Below the pieces are notes generated by a model, which ran no database searches, was not told the DNA's origin, and saw only the letters and a program-made list of their open reading frames with translations. Below, one piece after another: positions 1 to 7,398 of a stretch of DNA of 9,337 bases; the first letter of the stretch is position 1, and each line of letters starts with the position of its first letter. The position numbers and the translations under genes were made by a program. The DNA is from Nitrospirota bacterium. GTDB taxonomy: Bacteria > Nitrospirota > Nitrospiria > Nitrospirales > UBA8639. The stretch is from NCBI GenBank assembly GCA_029865515.1, contig JAOUGQ010000106.1, positions 1 through 9,337 on the forward strand, read 5' to 3'.

Positions 1-1284
1 CCGCTTCCATTGGCCGATACAGGGGCCACAGGCATTCGCTAAAACGGTGGCTCCCATGCTTTCAAAGGTCTCCAAAAATCCTTCGCGCTTCATAGTGTGG
101 TAAATCCGCTCTGATCCAGGACTGACCAGGAAGGCGGTTTTGGCTTTGAGCCCGGCTTGCAACCCTTGCTTGGCAATATTCGCCGCACGTCCGATATCTT
201 CATAGGATGAGTTGGTGCAGCTTCCTACTAATGTCGCTTTCAACTGAACGGGATAGCCTTTTTCTTTGGCTTCCGCTGCCATCTTGGAGATGGGCCTCGC
301 GAGGTCAGGAGTGTGCGGTCCCACAACGTGTGGTTCAAGAGTGGACAGATCGATTTCGACGATTTCATCGAAGTATTTTTCTGGAGACTGATAGACTTCA
401 GGATCCGCAACCAACATATTCCGATTGGCCTCGGCCAGTTTGGCAATGTCAGTACGCTCCGTGACATTCAAATACGCCACCATCTTTTGATCGAATGGGA
501 ACACCGAAGTTGTGGCTCCAAGCTCAGCTCCCATATTGGTTATGGTGCCTTTACCTGTGGCACTAATGGTTTCCGCACCAGGACCAAAGTATTCGACAAT
601 CTTATTGGTGCCGCCTTTTACAGTAAGGAGCCCACAAATATACAGGATGACATCTTTAGGCGAAGCCCAACCACTGAGTTTTCCAGTCAGCCGCACCCCG
701 ATAAGTTTAGGATGAAGGACTTCCCATGGCAGACCAGCCATCACTTCGCCGGCGTCGGCTCCACCGACACCGATGGCCAGCATACCCAACCCTCCACCAT
801 TCGGAGTGTGAGAATCGGTTCCAATGATCAACCCACCAGGAAACGCGTAGTTTTCCAATACAACCTGGTGGATGATCCCGGCTCCAGGCTTCCAGAACCC
901 GATACCATATTTTTTCGCGGCTGAGGCCAGAAAATTATAAACTTCCTTATTTTCATCACACGCCCGCAGAAGATCCTTTTCCGATCCCACCTCGGCCCGG
1001 ATCAAGTGATCGCAGTGAATCGTGCTCGGAACCGCAACCTTCTGTTTTCCCGCTTGCATAAACTGCAACATGGCCATTTGAGCCGTCGCATCCTGCATCG
1101 CAACCCTATCAGGTCGAAGGGCCAACATGGCCTTTCCGCGCTCCCAGACTTGCGTATCAAAATTATCCGCATGGCTGACCAGTATCTTTTCTGTCAGCGT
1201 GAGAGGACGGCCAAATTTCTTGCGAGCTTTGTCCACAATTCCGGGCATTGAGGCATACAATTTCTTGACCATTTCTACGGACAT
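1..1284 (-). CDS. acn: Aconitate hydratase, mitochondrial type (3' end beyond the window)
   Basis: Aconitase is a [4Fe-4S] enzyme that interconverts citrate and isocitrate through cis-aconitate in the cytoplasm; in an rTCA cycle it runs from isocitrate to citrate. Translating from the ATG at 1284 gives 428 residues open to the window edge, against about 750 for the family. The C-terminal swivel domain therefore lies outside, and this is a cut, not a pseudogene. Visible motifs are IHCDHL (about 89-94), DSHTPNGGG (157-165), VGSCTNSSYED (353-363) and ANACGPCIG (416-424). The cluster ligands would be Cys356, Cys419 and Cys422, with the same 63 and 3 spacing as Cys358/421/424 of pig mitochondrial aconitase. 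DSHTPNGGG favours the mitochondrial-type subfamily over bacterial AcnA or AcnB. An AGGAGA ribosome-binding site sits 7 bases before the ATG. The gene starts 67 bases after aclA with no obvious promoter or terminator between, so it is probably the third gene of the aclBA operon. Confidence 0.96.
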   Translation of the reverse strand, partial: MSVEMVKKLYASMPGIVDKARKKFGRPLTLTEKILVSHADNFDTQVWERGKAMLALRPDRVAMQDATAQMAMLQFMQAGKQKVAVPSTIHCDHLIRAEVGSEKDLLRACDENKEVYNFLASAAKKYGIGFWKPGAGIIHQVVLENYAFPGGLIIGTDSHTPNGGGLGMLAIGVGGADAGEVMAGLPWEVLHPKLIGVRLTGKLSGWASPKDVILYICGLLTVKGGTNKIVEYFGPGAETISATGKGTITNMGAELGATTSVFPFDQKMVAYLNVTERTDIAKLAEANRNMLVADPEVYQSPEKYFDEIVEIDLSTLEPHVVGPHTPDLARPISKMAAEAKEKGYPVQLKATLVGSCTNSSYEDIGRAANIAKQGLQAGLKAKTAFLVSPGSERIYHTMKREGFLETFESMGATVLANACGPCIGQWKR

Positions 1285-1351
1285 ACGACCATCTCCTGGG
1301 TTCAGTTCAACATGGATAAAGTGAAACGAAAACCGACCATTGCCAACTGTC

Positions 1352-3178
1352 TCATTTTAAGGGAGGCACATCGCGACGCTTGGGGGATGCGTAATTCACC
1401 AGATAGTCAAACAATCGGATGAGCCGGCTCCCCTGCCGCTTTTGATCAGTCCAATGGCCGATCATTCCGATGGTTCGAGACAAAATAAAGAAGCCATTCA
1501 GACTATCAACCGGGAAGCCGATATCGACTAATACCGCCGCCATGGTCCCATCGACATTCAGGATGAGGTTATCCTTTTTAGCAGCCGTAATTTTTTCTAC
1601 TTCAAGAGCAAAATCCAAGTGCGGAGTGGCCATATTCAAACTTTTCACGTAGCCGACCAACTCCTTCACCCGCTTATCGGGATTTCGTAGGCTTTTCACA
1701 CGATGACCGATCCCCGGAACCGGTCCCACATTTTTCTTCATGTAGGACAGGAAATCATCGACAGAGAGTTTGTTGTCGATCGCGTACTTAAACCATTTTC
1801 CCGCATCAGTCACCGCCCCACCAAAGCGTGGGCCAATCATGATCATGCCTGCCGCAACCGCCTGGGACAGGCCAATTCCTGCGCAAGCCGCAATAATCGT
1901 CGTCAAGGCTCCACTCACACAAGGGCCATGATCTGCCGATAGCATGATGATGCGCTTAATAATTTCAGCTTCTTGTTTCGAGACAAGCCGATTGTCCCAC
2001 AGCAAGCCGATAATGTGGGGAATGTCATACCCGCTATTGATCAGTTCAGAGGCAGGATACCCTTGATAAAGAGGTTCATCACCGCGATCGTCACTGATTG
2101 TCGATTTGATCAGTGGCGTTACCAGCACTTCCCCGGACTTCATGCTTTCTTGAACAGTTTTGGGGAGCTTCGGAACATCCGCAGGAGCCAAATCAGGGAT
2201 TGGCTTGGCTTGACCGCTTTTCAGTAATTCTTCGTGCGTGGCCTTGATGGCCGGCCCTAGAGCTCCAAAGGTATCCGGTACAATCGCCCCGGATTTTTTC
2301 AGCGCTTCGGACTTTGCGCGTGCAGAACCTTCCCCCTTCAACCCTTCCTTTGCCCCGGCATGCCCGAATTTCATCCCTTTCGGTAGACTCTCCTGGCAGA
2401 ATCCTGACACGACCGCCAATAACTTAATCCGGCGTTTCTTGGCCCCGTACCATTCGGCAGCACGCTCTTCCAAATCACCACCCATTTCTCCGACAATCAC
2501 CACGGCCTTGGTTTGCTGATCGTTCTCAAACATTTCGAGGTAGCTGACATAGTCGGTTCCCGGGTAGGCATCGCCACCGATGCCGATAGCCGTCGTAATA
2601 CCATCCGCAAACTGTGAACAAATCCAAATAATCTCGTTCGACAATCCCCCTGACTTGGTAATCACGCCAAAGGAACCAGGACGATACAGCTTGCATGCCA
2701 CCAAATTGTCAAAAGCACCGCCGATCACCCCGAGGCGGCATTCCCCGGCCGACACCACACCAATCGAGGAAGGGCCATTGAAGGTCTTCCCAAGTTTGCG
2801 GGCATGCTTTCCCAGAAGCTTCGAATCTTTTTCCGGCACCCCTTCGGTAATCATAGAGACCGTCTTAATATGCGGATCATTCAACGCTTCCATGGTACCC
2901 GCATAAGCTCGATCCGCCCCGATATACACGAGACTTGTATTAATCTCGGGATGGTTGGCGGTCGCTTCCTCGACGGTCTTATAAATGGGAATCATCACTA
3001 ACTCGGTTCCGCAGATGATCTCATTCGTCTTCCCCGCATCAGGCGGATACACGAATGCGGACACATTCAACGGCTGCTTGATCATGTACCGGAACTCAGC
3101 CATGCGACGAGCGGCATTCACACCGGCAAGTCCCCCTTGAATGACGACATGTGTGTCTTTCGTTGCAAGAATACTCAT
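1352..3178 (-). CDS. aclA: ATP-citrate lyase alpha subunit
   Basis: This is the larger subunit of ATP-citrate lyase, which cleaves citrate with ATP and CoA to acetyl-CoA and oxaloacetate, the diagnostic step of the rTCA cycle. The 608 residues match the usual bacterial AclA length. Residues 1-330 resemble the succinyl-CoA synthetase alpha subunit, with a CoA-binding-like start and a phosphohistidine motif FGHAGA (His273, counterpart of human ACLY His760). Residues from about 360 form a citrate-synthase-like domain with ADHGPCVSGALTT (His417), GIGHRV (His492) and NVDGTMAA (Asp543). Their spacings of 75 and 51 equal those of human ACLY His900, His975 and Asp1026, so the lyase site looks complete. 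A GGAG ribosome-binding site lies about 9 bases before the ATG. The gene starts 35 bases after aclB, consistent with co-transcription and subunit stoichiometry. It is not citryl-CoA synthetase or lyase, because both modules are in one chain. Confidence 0.98.
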   Translation of the reverse strand: MSILATKDTHVVIQGGLAGVNAARRMAEFRYMIKQPLNVSAFVYPPDAGKTNEIICGTELVMIPIYKTVEEATANHPEINTSLVYIGADRAYAGTMEALNDPHIKTVSMITEGVPEKDSKLLGKHARKLGKTFNGPSSIGVVSAGECRLGVIGGAFDNLVACKLYRPGSFGVITKSGGLSNEIIWICSQFADGITTAIGIGGDAYPGTDYVSYLEMFENDQQTKAVVIVGEMGGDLEERAAEWYGAKKRRIKLLAVVSGFCQESLPKGMKFGHAGAKEGLKGEGSARAKSEALKKSGAIVPDTFGALGPAIKATHEELLKSGQAKPIPDLAPADVPKLPKTVQESMKSGEVLVTPLIKSTISDDRGDEPLYQGYPASELINSGYDIPHIIGLLWDNRLVSKQEAEIIKRIIMLSADHGPCVSGALTTIIAACAGIGLSQAVAAGMIMIGPRFGGAVTDAGKWFKYAIDNKLSVDDFLSYMKKNVGPVPGIGHRVKSLRNPDKRVKELVGYVKSLNMATPHLDFALEVEKITAAKKDNLILNVDGTMAAVLVDIGFPVDSLNGFFILSRTIGMIGHWTDQKRQGSRLIRLFDYLVNYASPKRRDVPPLK

Positions 3179-3213
3179 CGAAACGGTCTCCTACATCCTC
3201 AAGGTCAAGAAGG

Positions 3214-4410
3214 TTATTTGGTAGCCATAGCCATATCGACAATATCAGTTAATGGCGTCTTGCGGTCAAACACGTGAATATCAAAGCCCTCATCCTGAAG
3301 CGCTCGCATAGCCGCTAATCCTTGCAGTTCATTCGGGCCGCCCCGTCGCACCCAAATTTTTACCCCCTGGAGCTTCCCTTCGTTTTTGGCTTTGCGAAAG
3401 GCATTGATTATCCCTCCAAACGTTTTTTTCACATCGGTAAAATTCGCGATCGCCCCGCCCACGATAATATGCTTAATGCCAGGCAAGGAACAGACTTTTT
3501 CCGTCAGAACTTCCACAGCCCAGTCAGGTGGATCGCCCGAATATTCAGCGTAATTGGCGAGCTTCCCGCCACGAGCCACCACGGCATCGGAATAATACAC
3601 GCTGGCTCCCCCGCCGGCAGGTAACATCGCGATATTGCCACCAGGGATCTCAATAAGCTTCACAGAGCCCTTCACTTTGGCATCGACGGCCATGACTTCT
3701 TCCTCATTTTTGGTATACGCACGGCCAAATTCAGCGGCAAACGGAAAGGTCCAATCTTTGTGACGGAACTTGGCATCGCCATCCAGGAGCGTCACCGCAT
3801 CCAGGGCCACAAGTTCTCCCTTGCCACTGAGGACAACCGGGTTCACTTCCACATATTGCGCATCTTCATTGTCAAAGCAGGTAAACATTTTTTTCAGGAA
3901 CTCGGCCATTTTGGCAGCGGTCTCCCCGGAAAACCCGGCATCTTTAACCAACGAAGACAAAGCCGAGTCAGTGGGAGCCTCTCCAATTTCTATGGACAGG
4001 TGCTTTACCTTATCCCAATTGGATTCCACTTCGATGCCTCCACAGGTTGCCACCATCAGATCCACCCCATCGCGAGTAGATTTAGCCGAGGCATAAAATT
4101 CTTCTTTATGGTCAACCGCTTCCGAAACAATGACCTCTCTGATCGTTAGGGTTTCCAGCTTTTTCCCAAGCATCTCCCGCACAGCTGCTTTCGCTGCCGT
4201 GAGGTCCAAGCCAACCTTGACTAACCCCAATTTAAAACGAGAGCCAAGCGCTTCATGCGCTTTGACCACAAGTTTACTTTTTTGAAGCCAGTCATTGACC
4301 TGAGATAATTGGTCAAATTCCTCACTCGAGGTCACGACCACATAATTGGGGGTCGAAATCCCCCATTTTCGTAGTAAACCCATTCCCGGGCCTTCAAGGA
4401 CTTTTGCCAT
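3214..4410 (-). CDS. aclB: ATP-citrate lyase beta subunit
   Basis: This is the ATP-grasp and citrate-binding subunit of ATP-citrate lyase. It partners AclA and corresponds to the N-terminal part of eukaryotic ACLY. It has 398 residues, the usual bacterial length. The start AKVLEGPGMGLLRKWGI is typical of the family. An ATP-grasp fold follows, with VVKAHE (about 48-53), EVNPVVL (188-194) and ALDAV (202-206), the last two belonging to the nucleotide and metal site. The C-terminal half has a glycine-rich loop LPAGGGAS (263-270) and the citrate-binding segments IANFT (321-325) and VRRGGPN (354-360). Asn323, Thr325 and Arg356 have the spacing of human ACLY Asn346, Thr348 and Arg379. An AGGAAGG ribosome-binding site lies about 8 bases before the ATG. 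It is the first gene of the proposed aclB-aclA-acn operon, transcribed from the promoter at 4491-4519, with an untranslated leader of about 74 bases. Confidence 0.98.
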   Translation of the reverse strand: MAKVLEGPGMGLLRKWGISTPNYVVVTSSEEFDQLSQVNDWLQKSKLVVKAHEALGSRFKLGLVKVGLDLTAAKAAVREMLGKKLETLTIREVIVSEAVDHKEEFYASAKSTRDGVDLMVATCGGIEVESNWDKVKHLSIEIGEAPTDSALSSLVKDAGFSGETAAKMAEFLKKMFTCFDNEDAQYVEVNPVVLSGKGELVALDAVTLLDGDAKFRHKDWTFPFAAEFGRAYTKNEEEVMAVDAKVKGSVKLIEIPGGNIAMLPAGGGASVYYSDAVVARGGKLANYAEYSGDPPDWAVEVLTEKVCSLPGIKHIIVGGAIANFTDVKKTFGGIINAFRKAKNEGKLQGVKIWVRRGGPNELQGLAAMRALQDEGFDIHVFDRKTPLTDIVDMAMATK

Positions 4411-4490
4411 AATCCAACCCTTCCTTCAGGGACTCATCAAGATGGTTAAGGACAAACTTAGCACAACACACCCGTGCCGTGGAAAAGTGC

Positions 4491-4519
4491 ATTGTACGAA
4501 CGGCCTTCTTCCTCTGCAA
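4491..4519 (-). promoter_or_regulatory. Sigma-70-type promoter of aclB-aclA-acn
   Basis: On the minus strand the -35 is TTGCAG (4519-4514), the spacer 17 bases and the -10 TACAAT (4496-4491). The predicted start is near 4484, leaving a leader of about 74 bases before the aclB ATG. Spacer bases differ from the idh copy at about half the positions while the hexamers are kept, which supports real promoter function. Confidence 0.8.
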
Positions 4520-4536
4520 TCAATCAAAAGACCCAT
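4515..4536 (-). promoter_or_regulatory. Shared upstream element, aclB copy (putative activator site)
   Basis: This is the second copy of the 22-base element found at 7220-7241, at the same position relative to the -35 and -10 boxes. Similarity extends outward: over 4488-4544 about 45 of 57 bases match the idh promoter region, and a CCGTG (plus-strand reading, 4477-4481) near the start site is also shared, displaced by one base. Confidence 0.7.
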
Positions 4537-4815
4537 GTCACCCCTCACGAAAGTCCCAGTGTCATCATGACCGATAAGGATGAGATACCCCACAAATCAT
4601 ACCTAGAAAAAACTTTTAAAATTGGACAGATGGAATGAGAAGGCCAAGTCAGCAGCCATAAGCTAACCGGTCCTGACAGGGGATCAAGGGAGATAAAAAA
4701 TCACAGCCAGCTTTGAAAGCTTGTCGATGAGTGAACCTGGACAATTCCGAGACCGACGCGGCAAAACCATGTCAGGCATGGCCAGGAGACAAAGATTTAG
4801 GAGAGGTGTTCCTAT
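4537..4815. other. Non-coding spacer between the idh terminator and the aclB promoter
   Basis: I see no gene here. The stretch is A/T-richer than the flanking genes around 4600-4625 and contains two small perfect inverted repeats: AGCTTTGAAAGCT at 4709-4721, and CCATG/CATGG at 4767-4781 with a 5-base loop. Neither is followed by a T run. An untranslated small RNA cannot be excluded but nothing supports one. Confidence 0.5.
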
Positions 4816-4857
4816 AAAAAACAACGAGCCAGCTCCCTGTTGGAGCCGGGCTCGTTG
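4816..4857 (-). terminator. Rho-independent terminator of idh
   Basis: Read on the minus strand, CAACGAGCC (4857-4849) pairs with GGCTCGTTG (4830-4822). After a one-base bulge a further 6 pairs form (one of them G-U), closing a 5-base AACAG loop. Six T residues (4821-4816) follow directly. This is a textbook intrinsic terminator, 47 bases beyond the idh stop, and it should separate idh from the aclBA-acn unit. Confidence 0.93.
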
Positions 4858-4904
4858 CTTTGACCATCAATTCGATTATCAGAAGACAATCATACGGTTA
4901 GCAC

Positions 4905-7139
4905 TTAGGCCACACTCTCCAGGATTTTGTTGAGGGTGGCACTTGGGCGCATCGCGGCCTTCACCTTGGCCGCATCCGGATGATAATACCCGCCGATATC
5001 CTGAGCCCTCCCCTTCGCGGCTTTGATCTCTTCCAGAATAACATCGATTTTGGACTCCAATTCTTTCGAGATTGGGGCAAACTGTTTTTTGAGGTCAAGA
5101 TCGTCATTTTGGGCGGCCAGTTCCTGCGCCCAATACAACGCTTCGTACACATGGCTTCCAATATTATCCAACTGACCAAGTTCGCGCCCGGGGGCCTTTC
5201 GATTTTCCATAAGTTTGCCGGTGGCCCGGTCAAGCGTTTCAGCAAGAACCTTCGCTTTTTTATTAGACTTGGTTTGACCCAAATGGGCAAACGATTCCGA
5301 AAGAGCTAAAAATTCCCCGAGTGAATCCCAACGTAAATGCCCTTCCTTCACAAACTGCTGGACATGCTTCGGCGCCGATCCTCCAGCCCCGGTCTCAAAC
5401 AGACCACCGCCATTGATGAGCGGGACGATTGAGAGCATTTTGGCGCTCGTGCCCAGTTCTAAAATCGGAAAGAGATCGGTGAGATAATCACGAAGCACGT
5501 TTCCAGTTGCGGAAATGGTGTCGAGACCTTTTTTCGCACGTTCCAGAGAGTGCTTCATCGCATCATTAGGCGCCATAATCTGAATATCGAGACCTTTTGT
5601 ATCGTGATCCTTCAAATAGCGATTCACTTTTTCAATCAGCTGCGCATCATGCGCTCGATTTTTATTTAACCAGAACACCACCGGGGTCGAGGAGGCTCTG
5701 GCTCGATTCACAGCCAGTTTGACCCAGTCTTTAATCGAGATATCCGTCGTATAACAACTGCGCCAGATATCGCCTTTTTCAACATCGTGTTGAAGCAGCA
5801 CTTTCCCTGCCCCATCAATCACCCGAACCACGCCTTTGCCAGTAGCTTCAAAAGTTTTGTCGTGCGATCCGTACTCCTCCGCCTTTTGGGCCATCAGGCC
5901 CACATTAGGCACACTGCCCATGGTGGATGGATTAAATTCGCCATTTTCCCGGCAAAATTCGACGACCGCCTGGTAAATGCCGGCGTAACTGCGATCTGGA
6001 ACGATCGCCTTCATGTCATGTTCTTTTCCGTCGGGGCCCCACATTTTCCCGGAAGTCCGAAGGGCAGCTGCCATGGAGGCATCAATAATGATGTCGCTCG
6101 GAACATGTAAATTGGTGATCCCTTTGTCGGAATCCACCATCGCGAGAGCGGGACCGTTTTTTAAGGCTGCTTGAATATCAGCTTTGATTTCCTCTTGTTG
6201 CGCAGCTGGTAATTTTCCAATTTTGGCGTACACATCCCCCAGGCCATTGTTCGGATTCACGCCCAGTTCGTTAAAGACCTTTTCATGTTTCTTAAACACA
6301 TCCTCAAAATACACCGTGACGGCATGGCCAAACATAATGGGATCAGAAACCTTCATCATCGTGGCTTTCAGATGCAACGACCACAAGATTCCGCTTTGTT
6401 TGGCATCCGCCACTTGTTCTTTCAAGAATTGGCGTAACGCCCGGCAGCTCATCACCGAGGCATCAAGCACATCGCCCGCCTTCAGCGTCAGCTTGTCTTT
6501 TAAGACCTTGACACTCCCGTCCCCTGCCACAAATTCAATCCGGCCTTTTCCGGCCGTCTGATCGGTAATGGTGGCGGACTTTTCATTGCCGAAGAAATCC
6601 CCGCTCTTCATATGCGCGACATGCGTGCGAGAGTCTTTTGTCCATTTACCCATTTTATGAGGGTTCTTTTTGGCATATTGCTTGACGGATGCCGAGGCCC
6701 GGCGGTCAGAGTTCCCTTGTCGTAAAACCGGGTTCACCGCGCTTCCCTTCACCTTGTCATATTTGGCTTTGATCTCCCTTTCTTCATCATTTTTGGGATC
6801 TTCGGGATAGTCAGGAACCGCATAACCCTGGGATTGCAATTCGGCGATAGCACCCTTTATTTGAGGAAGGGACGCACTGATATTGGGCAACTTGATGACA
6901 TTGGCTTCCGGCTTTTCAACCAGTTCCCCCAGTAAGGCCAGATCATCCGCTTGCCGTTGCTCCGGCTTCAGTTTGTCAGAAAATTGGGCAAGGATTCTTC
7001 CCGCGAGCGAGATATCTTTTGTGCCGACGGTCACGCCTGCGGCTTTGGCAAAAGACTGAATGATTGGAAGAAAAGATCCGCTCGCAAGCTCAGGCGCTTC
7101 ATCAACTTTCGTGTAAATAATGTCTGGTTGTGCTGACAT
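4905..7139 (-). CDS. idh: Monomeric NADP-dependent isocitrate dehydrogenase
   Basis: This enzyme interconverts isocitrate plus NADP+ with 2-oxoglutarate, CO2 and NADPH; in the rTCA direction it fixes CO2. The 744 residues place it in the roughly 80 kDa monomeric family (the Azotobacter enzyme is about 741), unrelated in length to the common homodimeric type of about 420. Family motifs are GSAVNPVLRQGNSDRRA (132-148), LHLKATMMKVSDP (255-267) and EEYGSHDKTF (421-430). By alignment offset from the Azotobacter enzyme, Lys258 and Tyr423 are the catalytic pair. Asp353, Arg550 and Asp551 are metal and substrate ligands, and His592, Arg603 and Arg652 are the NADP-phosphate contacts. Chlorobium limicola is known to use a monomeric IDH in its rTCA cycle, so this form suits the pathway. 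The start has only a weak GGGG ribosome-binding site 8 bases upstream, but homology begins there. The gene has its own promoter (7196-7224) and a strong terminator 47 bases after the stop, so it is probably monocistronic. Confidence 0.97.
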   Translation of the reverse strand: MSAQPDIIYTKVDEAPELASGSFLPIIQSFAKAAGVTVGTKDISLAGRILAQFSDKLKPEQRQADDLALLGELVEKPEANVIKLPNISASLPQIKGAIAELQSQGYAVPDYPEDPKNDEEREIKAKYDKVKGSAVNPVLRQGNSDRRASASVKQYAKKNPHKMGKWTKDSRTHVAHMKSGDFFGNEKSATITDQTAGKGRIEFVAGDGSVKVLKDKLTLKAGDVLDASVMSCRALRQFLKEQVADAKQSGILWSLHLKATMMKVSDPIMFGHAVTVYFEDVFKKHEKVFNELGVNPNNGLGDVYAKIGKLPAAQQEEIKADIQAALKNGPALAMVDSDKGITNLHVPSDIIIDASMAAALRTSGKMWGPDGKEHDMKAIVPDRSYAGIYQAVVEFCRENGEFNPSTMGSVPNVGLMAQKAEEYGSHDKTFEATGKGVVRVIDGAGKVLLQHDVEKGDIWRSCYTTDISIKDWVKLAVNRARASSTPVVFWLNKNRAHDAQLIEKVNRYLKDHDTKGLDIQIMAPNDAMKHSLERAKKGLDTISATGNVLRDYLTDLFPILELGTSAKMLSIVPLINGGGLFETGAGGSAPKHVQQFVKEGHLRWDSLGEFLALSESFAHLGQTKSNKKAKVLAETLDRATGKLMENRKAPGRELGQLDNIGSHVYEALYWAQELAAQNDDLDLKKQFAPISKELESKIDVILEEIKAAKGRAQDIGGYYHPDAAKVKAAMRPSATLNKILESVA

Positions 7140-7195
7140 GGTTTTTACCCCATAAAAAGTTAACTAAGAACACACATTCGTCCCGTGACAACAGC

Positions 7196-7224
7196 ATTGT
7201 AAGAATGGTATCTCGCCTGTGCAA
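7196..7224 (-). promoter_or_regulatory. Sigma-70-type promoter of idh
   Basis: On the minus strand the -35 is TTGCAC (7224-7219), the spacer is exactly 17 bases and the -10 is TACAAT (7201-7196), close to the TTGACA/TATAAT consensus. Transcription would begin near 7189, giving a leader of about 50 bases before the idh ATG. The call is strengthened by the same arrangement at the same spacing before aclB. Confidence 0.8.
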
Positions 7225-7241
7225 TCAATCAAAAGACCCAT
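7220..7241 (-). promoter_or_regulatory. Shared upstream element, idh copy (putative activator site)
   Basis: These 22 bases are identical to 4515-4536. On the minus strand the element begins ATGGGTCTTTTGATTGA and runs into the TTGCA of the -35 box, occupying about -52 to -31. The position suits an activator that contacts RNA polymerase. It holds two overlapping TTGAT/TGAT half-sites but no full palindrome. Flanking bases as far as 7248 are also partly conserved. The binding protein is unknown. Confidence 0.7.
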
Positions 7242-7286
7242 TTCGCCCCCATTCAAAAGCATCAGAAGGGATTTGCAGAAATGGGA

Positions 7287-7308
7287 AGATTGGGAAGGTT
7301 CTCAATCT
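7287..7308. repeat. Imperfect inverted repeat in the pilX-idh spacer
   Basis: AGATTGGGAA (7287-7296) and TTCTCAATCT (7299-7308) are complementary at 9 of 10 positions across a 2-base centre. No T run follows the stem on the minus strand. It could be an operator or part of transcript-end structure for pilX; it lies about 45 bases upstream of the shared idh element. Confidence 0.35.
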
Positions 7309-7334
7309 GAAAAGAAAACACTTGAAGCATCAAG
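7308..7334 (-). terminator. Possible weak terminator after pilX
   Basis: On the minus strand CTTGA (7334-7330), a TGCT loop and TCAAG (7325-7321) form a 5-base-pair hairpin followed by a T-rich stretch (TGTTTTCTTTTC). The stem is short and A/T-rich, so termination may be inefficient and pilus transcripts could read into idh. It lies about 65 bases beyond the pilX stop. Confidence 0.3.
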
Positions 7335-7398
7335 AAGTTATGGGCATTAAGAAGGAGCCTGTCGGATTTGGGGAATCGATGAGTCAGTCAGACGGTTT

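Noticed and set aside
313..924. Plus-strand open frame of about 200 codons
   Set aside because: It lies entirely antisense to the aconitase gene, whose motifs and cysteine spacing are unmistakable; its own translation shows no recognisable domain.
1..1284. Aconitase as a truncated pseudogene
   Set aside because: The frame is open to base 1 with all key motifs intact, so the loss of the C-terminus is due to the window boundary.
4411..4484. Riboswitch in the aclB leader
   Set aside because: The leader is only about 74 bases and I see no conserved riboswitch fold or terminator/antiterminator pair.
4709..4721. AGCTTTGAAAGCT palindrome as a terminator or operator
   Set aside because: It has a 6-base arm with a single-base centre, no T run and no copy near another promoter in the window.
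4721..4933. Plus-strand open frame of about 70 codons in the idh-aclB spacer
   Set aside because: It runs through the idh terminator hairpin into the idh coding end and has no recognisable protein features.
7220..7241. Canonical FNR/CRP palindrome
   Set aside because: TTGAT is present but no ATCAA arm follows at the required 4-base spacing on the same strand.
4515..7241. The two 22-base copies as a CRISPR or insertion-sequence repeat pair
   Set aside because: There are only two copies, 2.7 kb apart and in the same orientation, each tied to a promoter; no spacer array, transposase or target duplication is seen.
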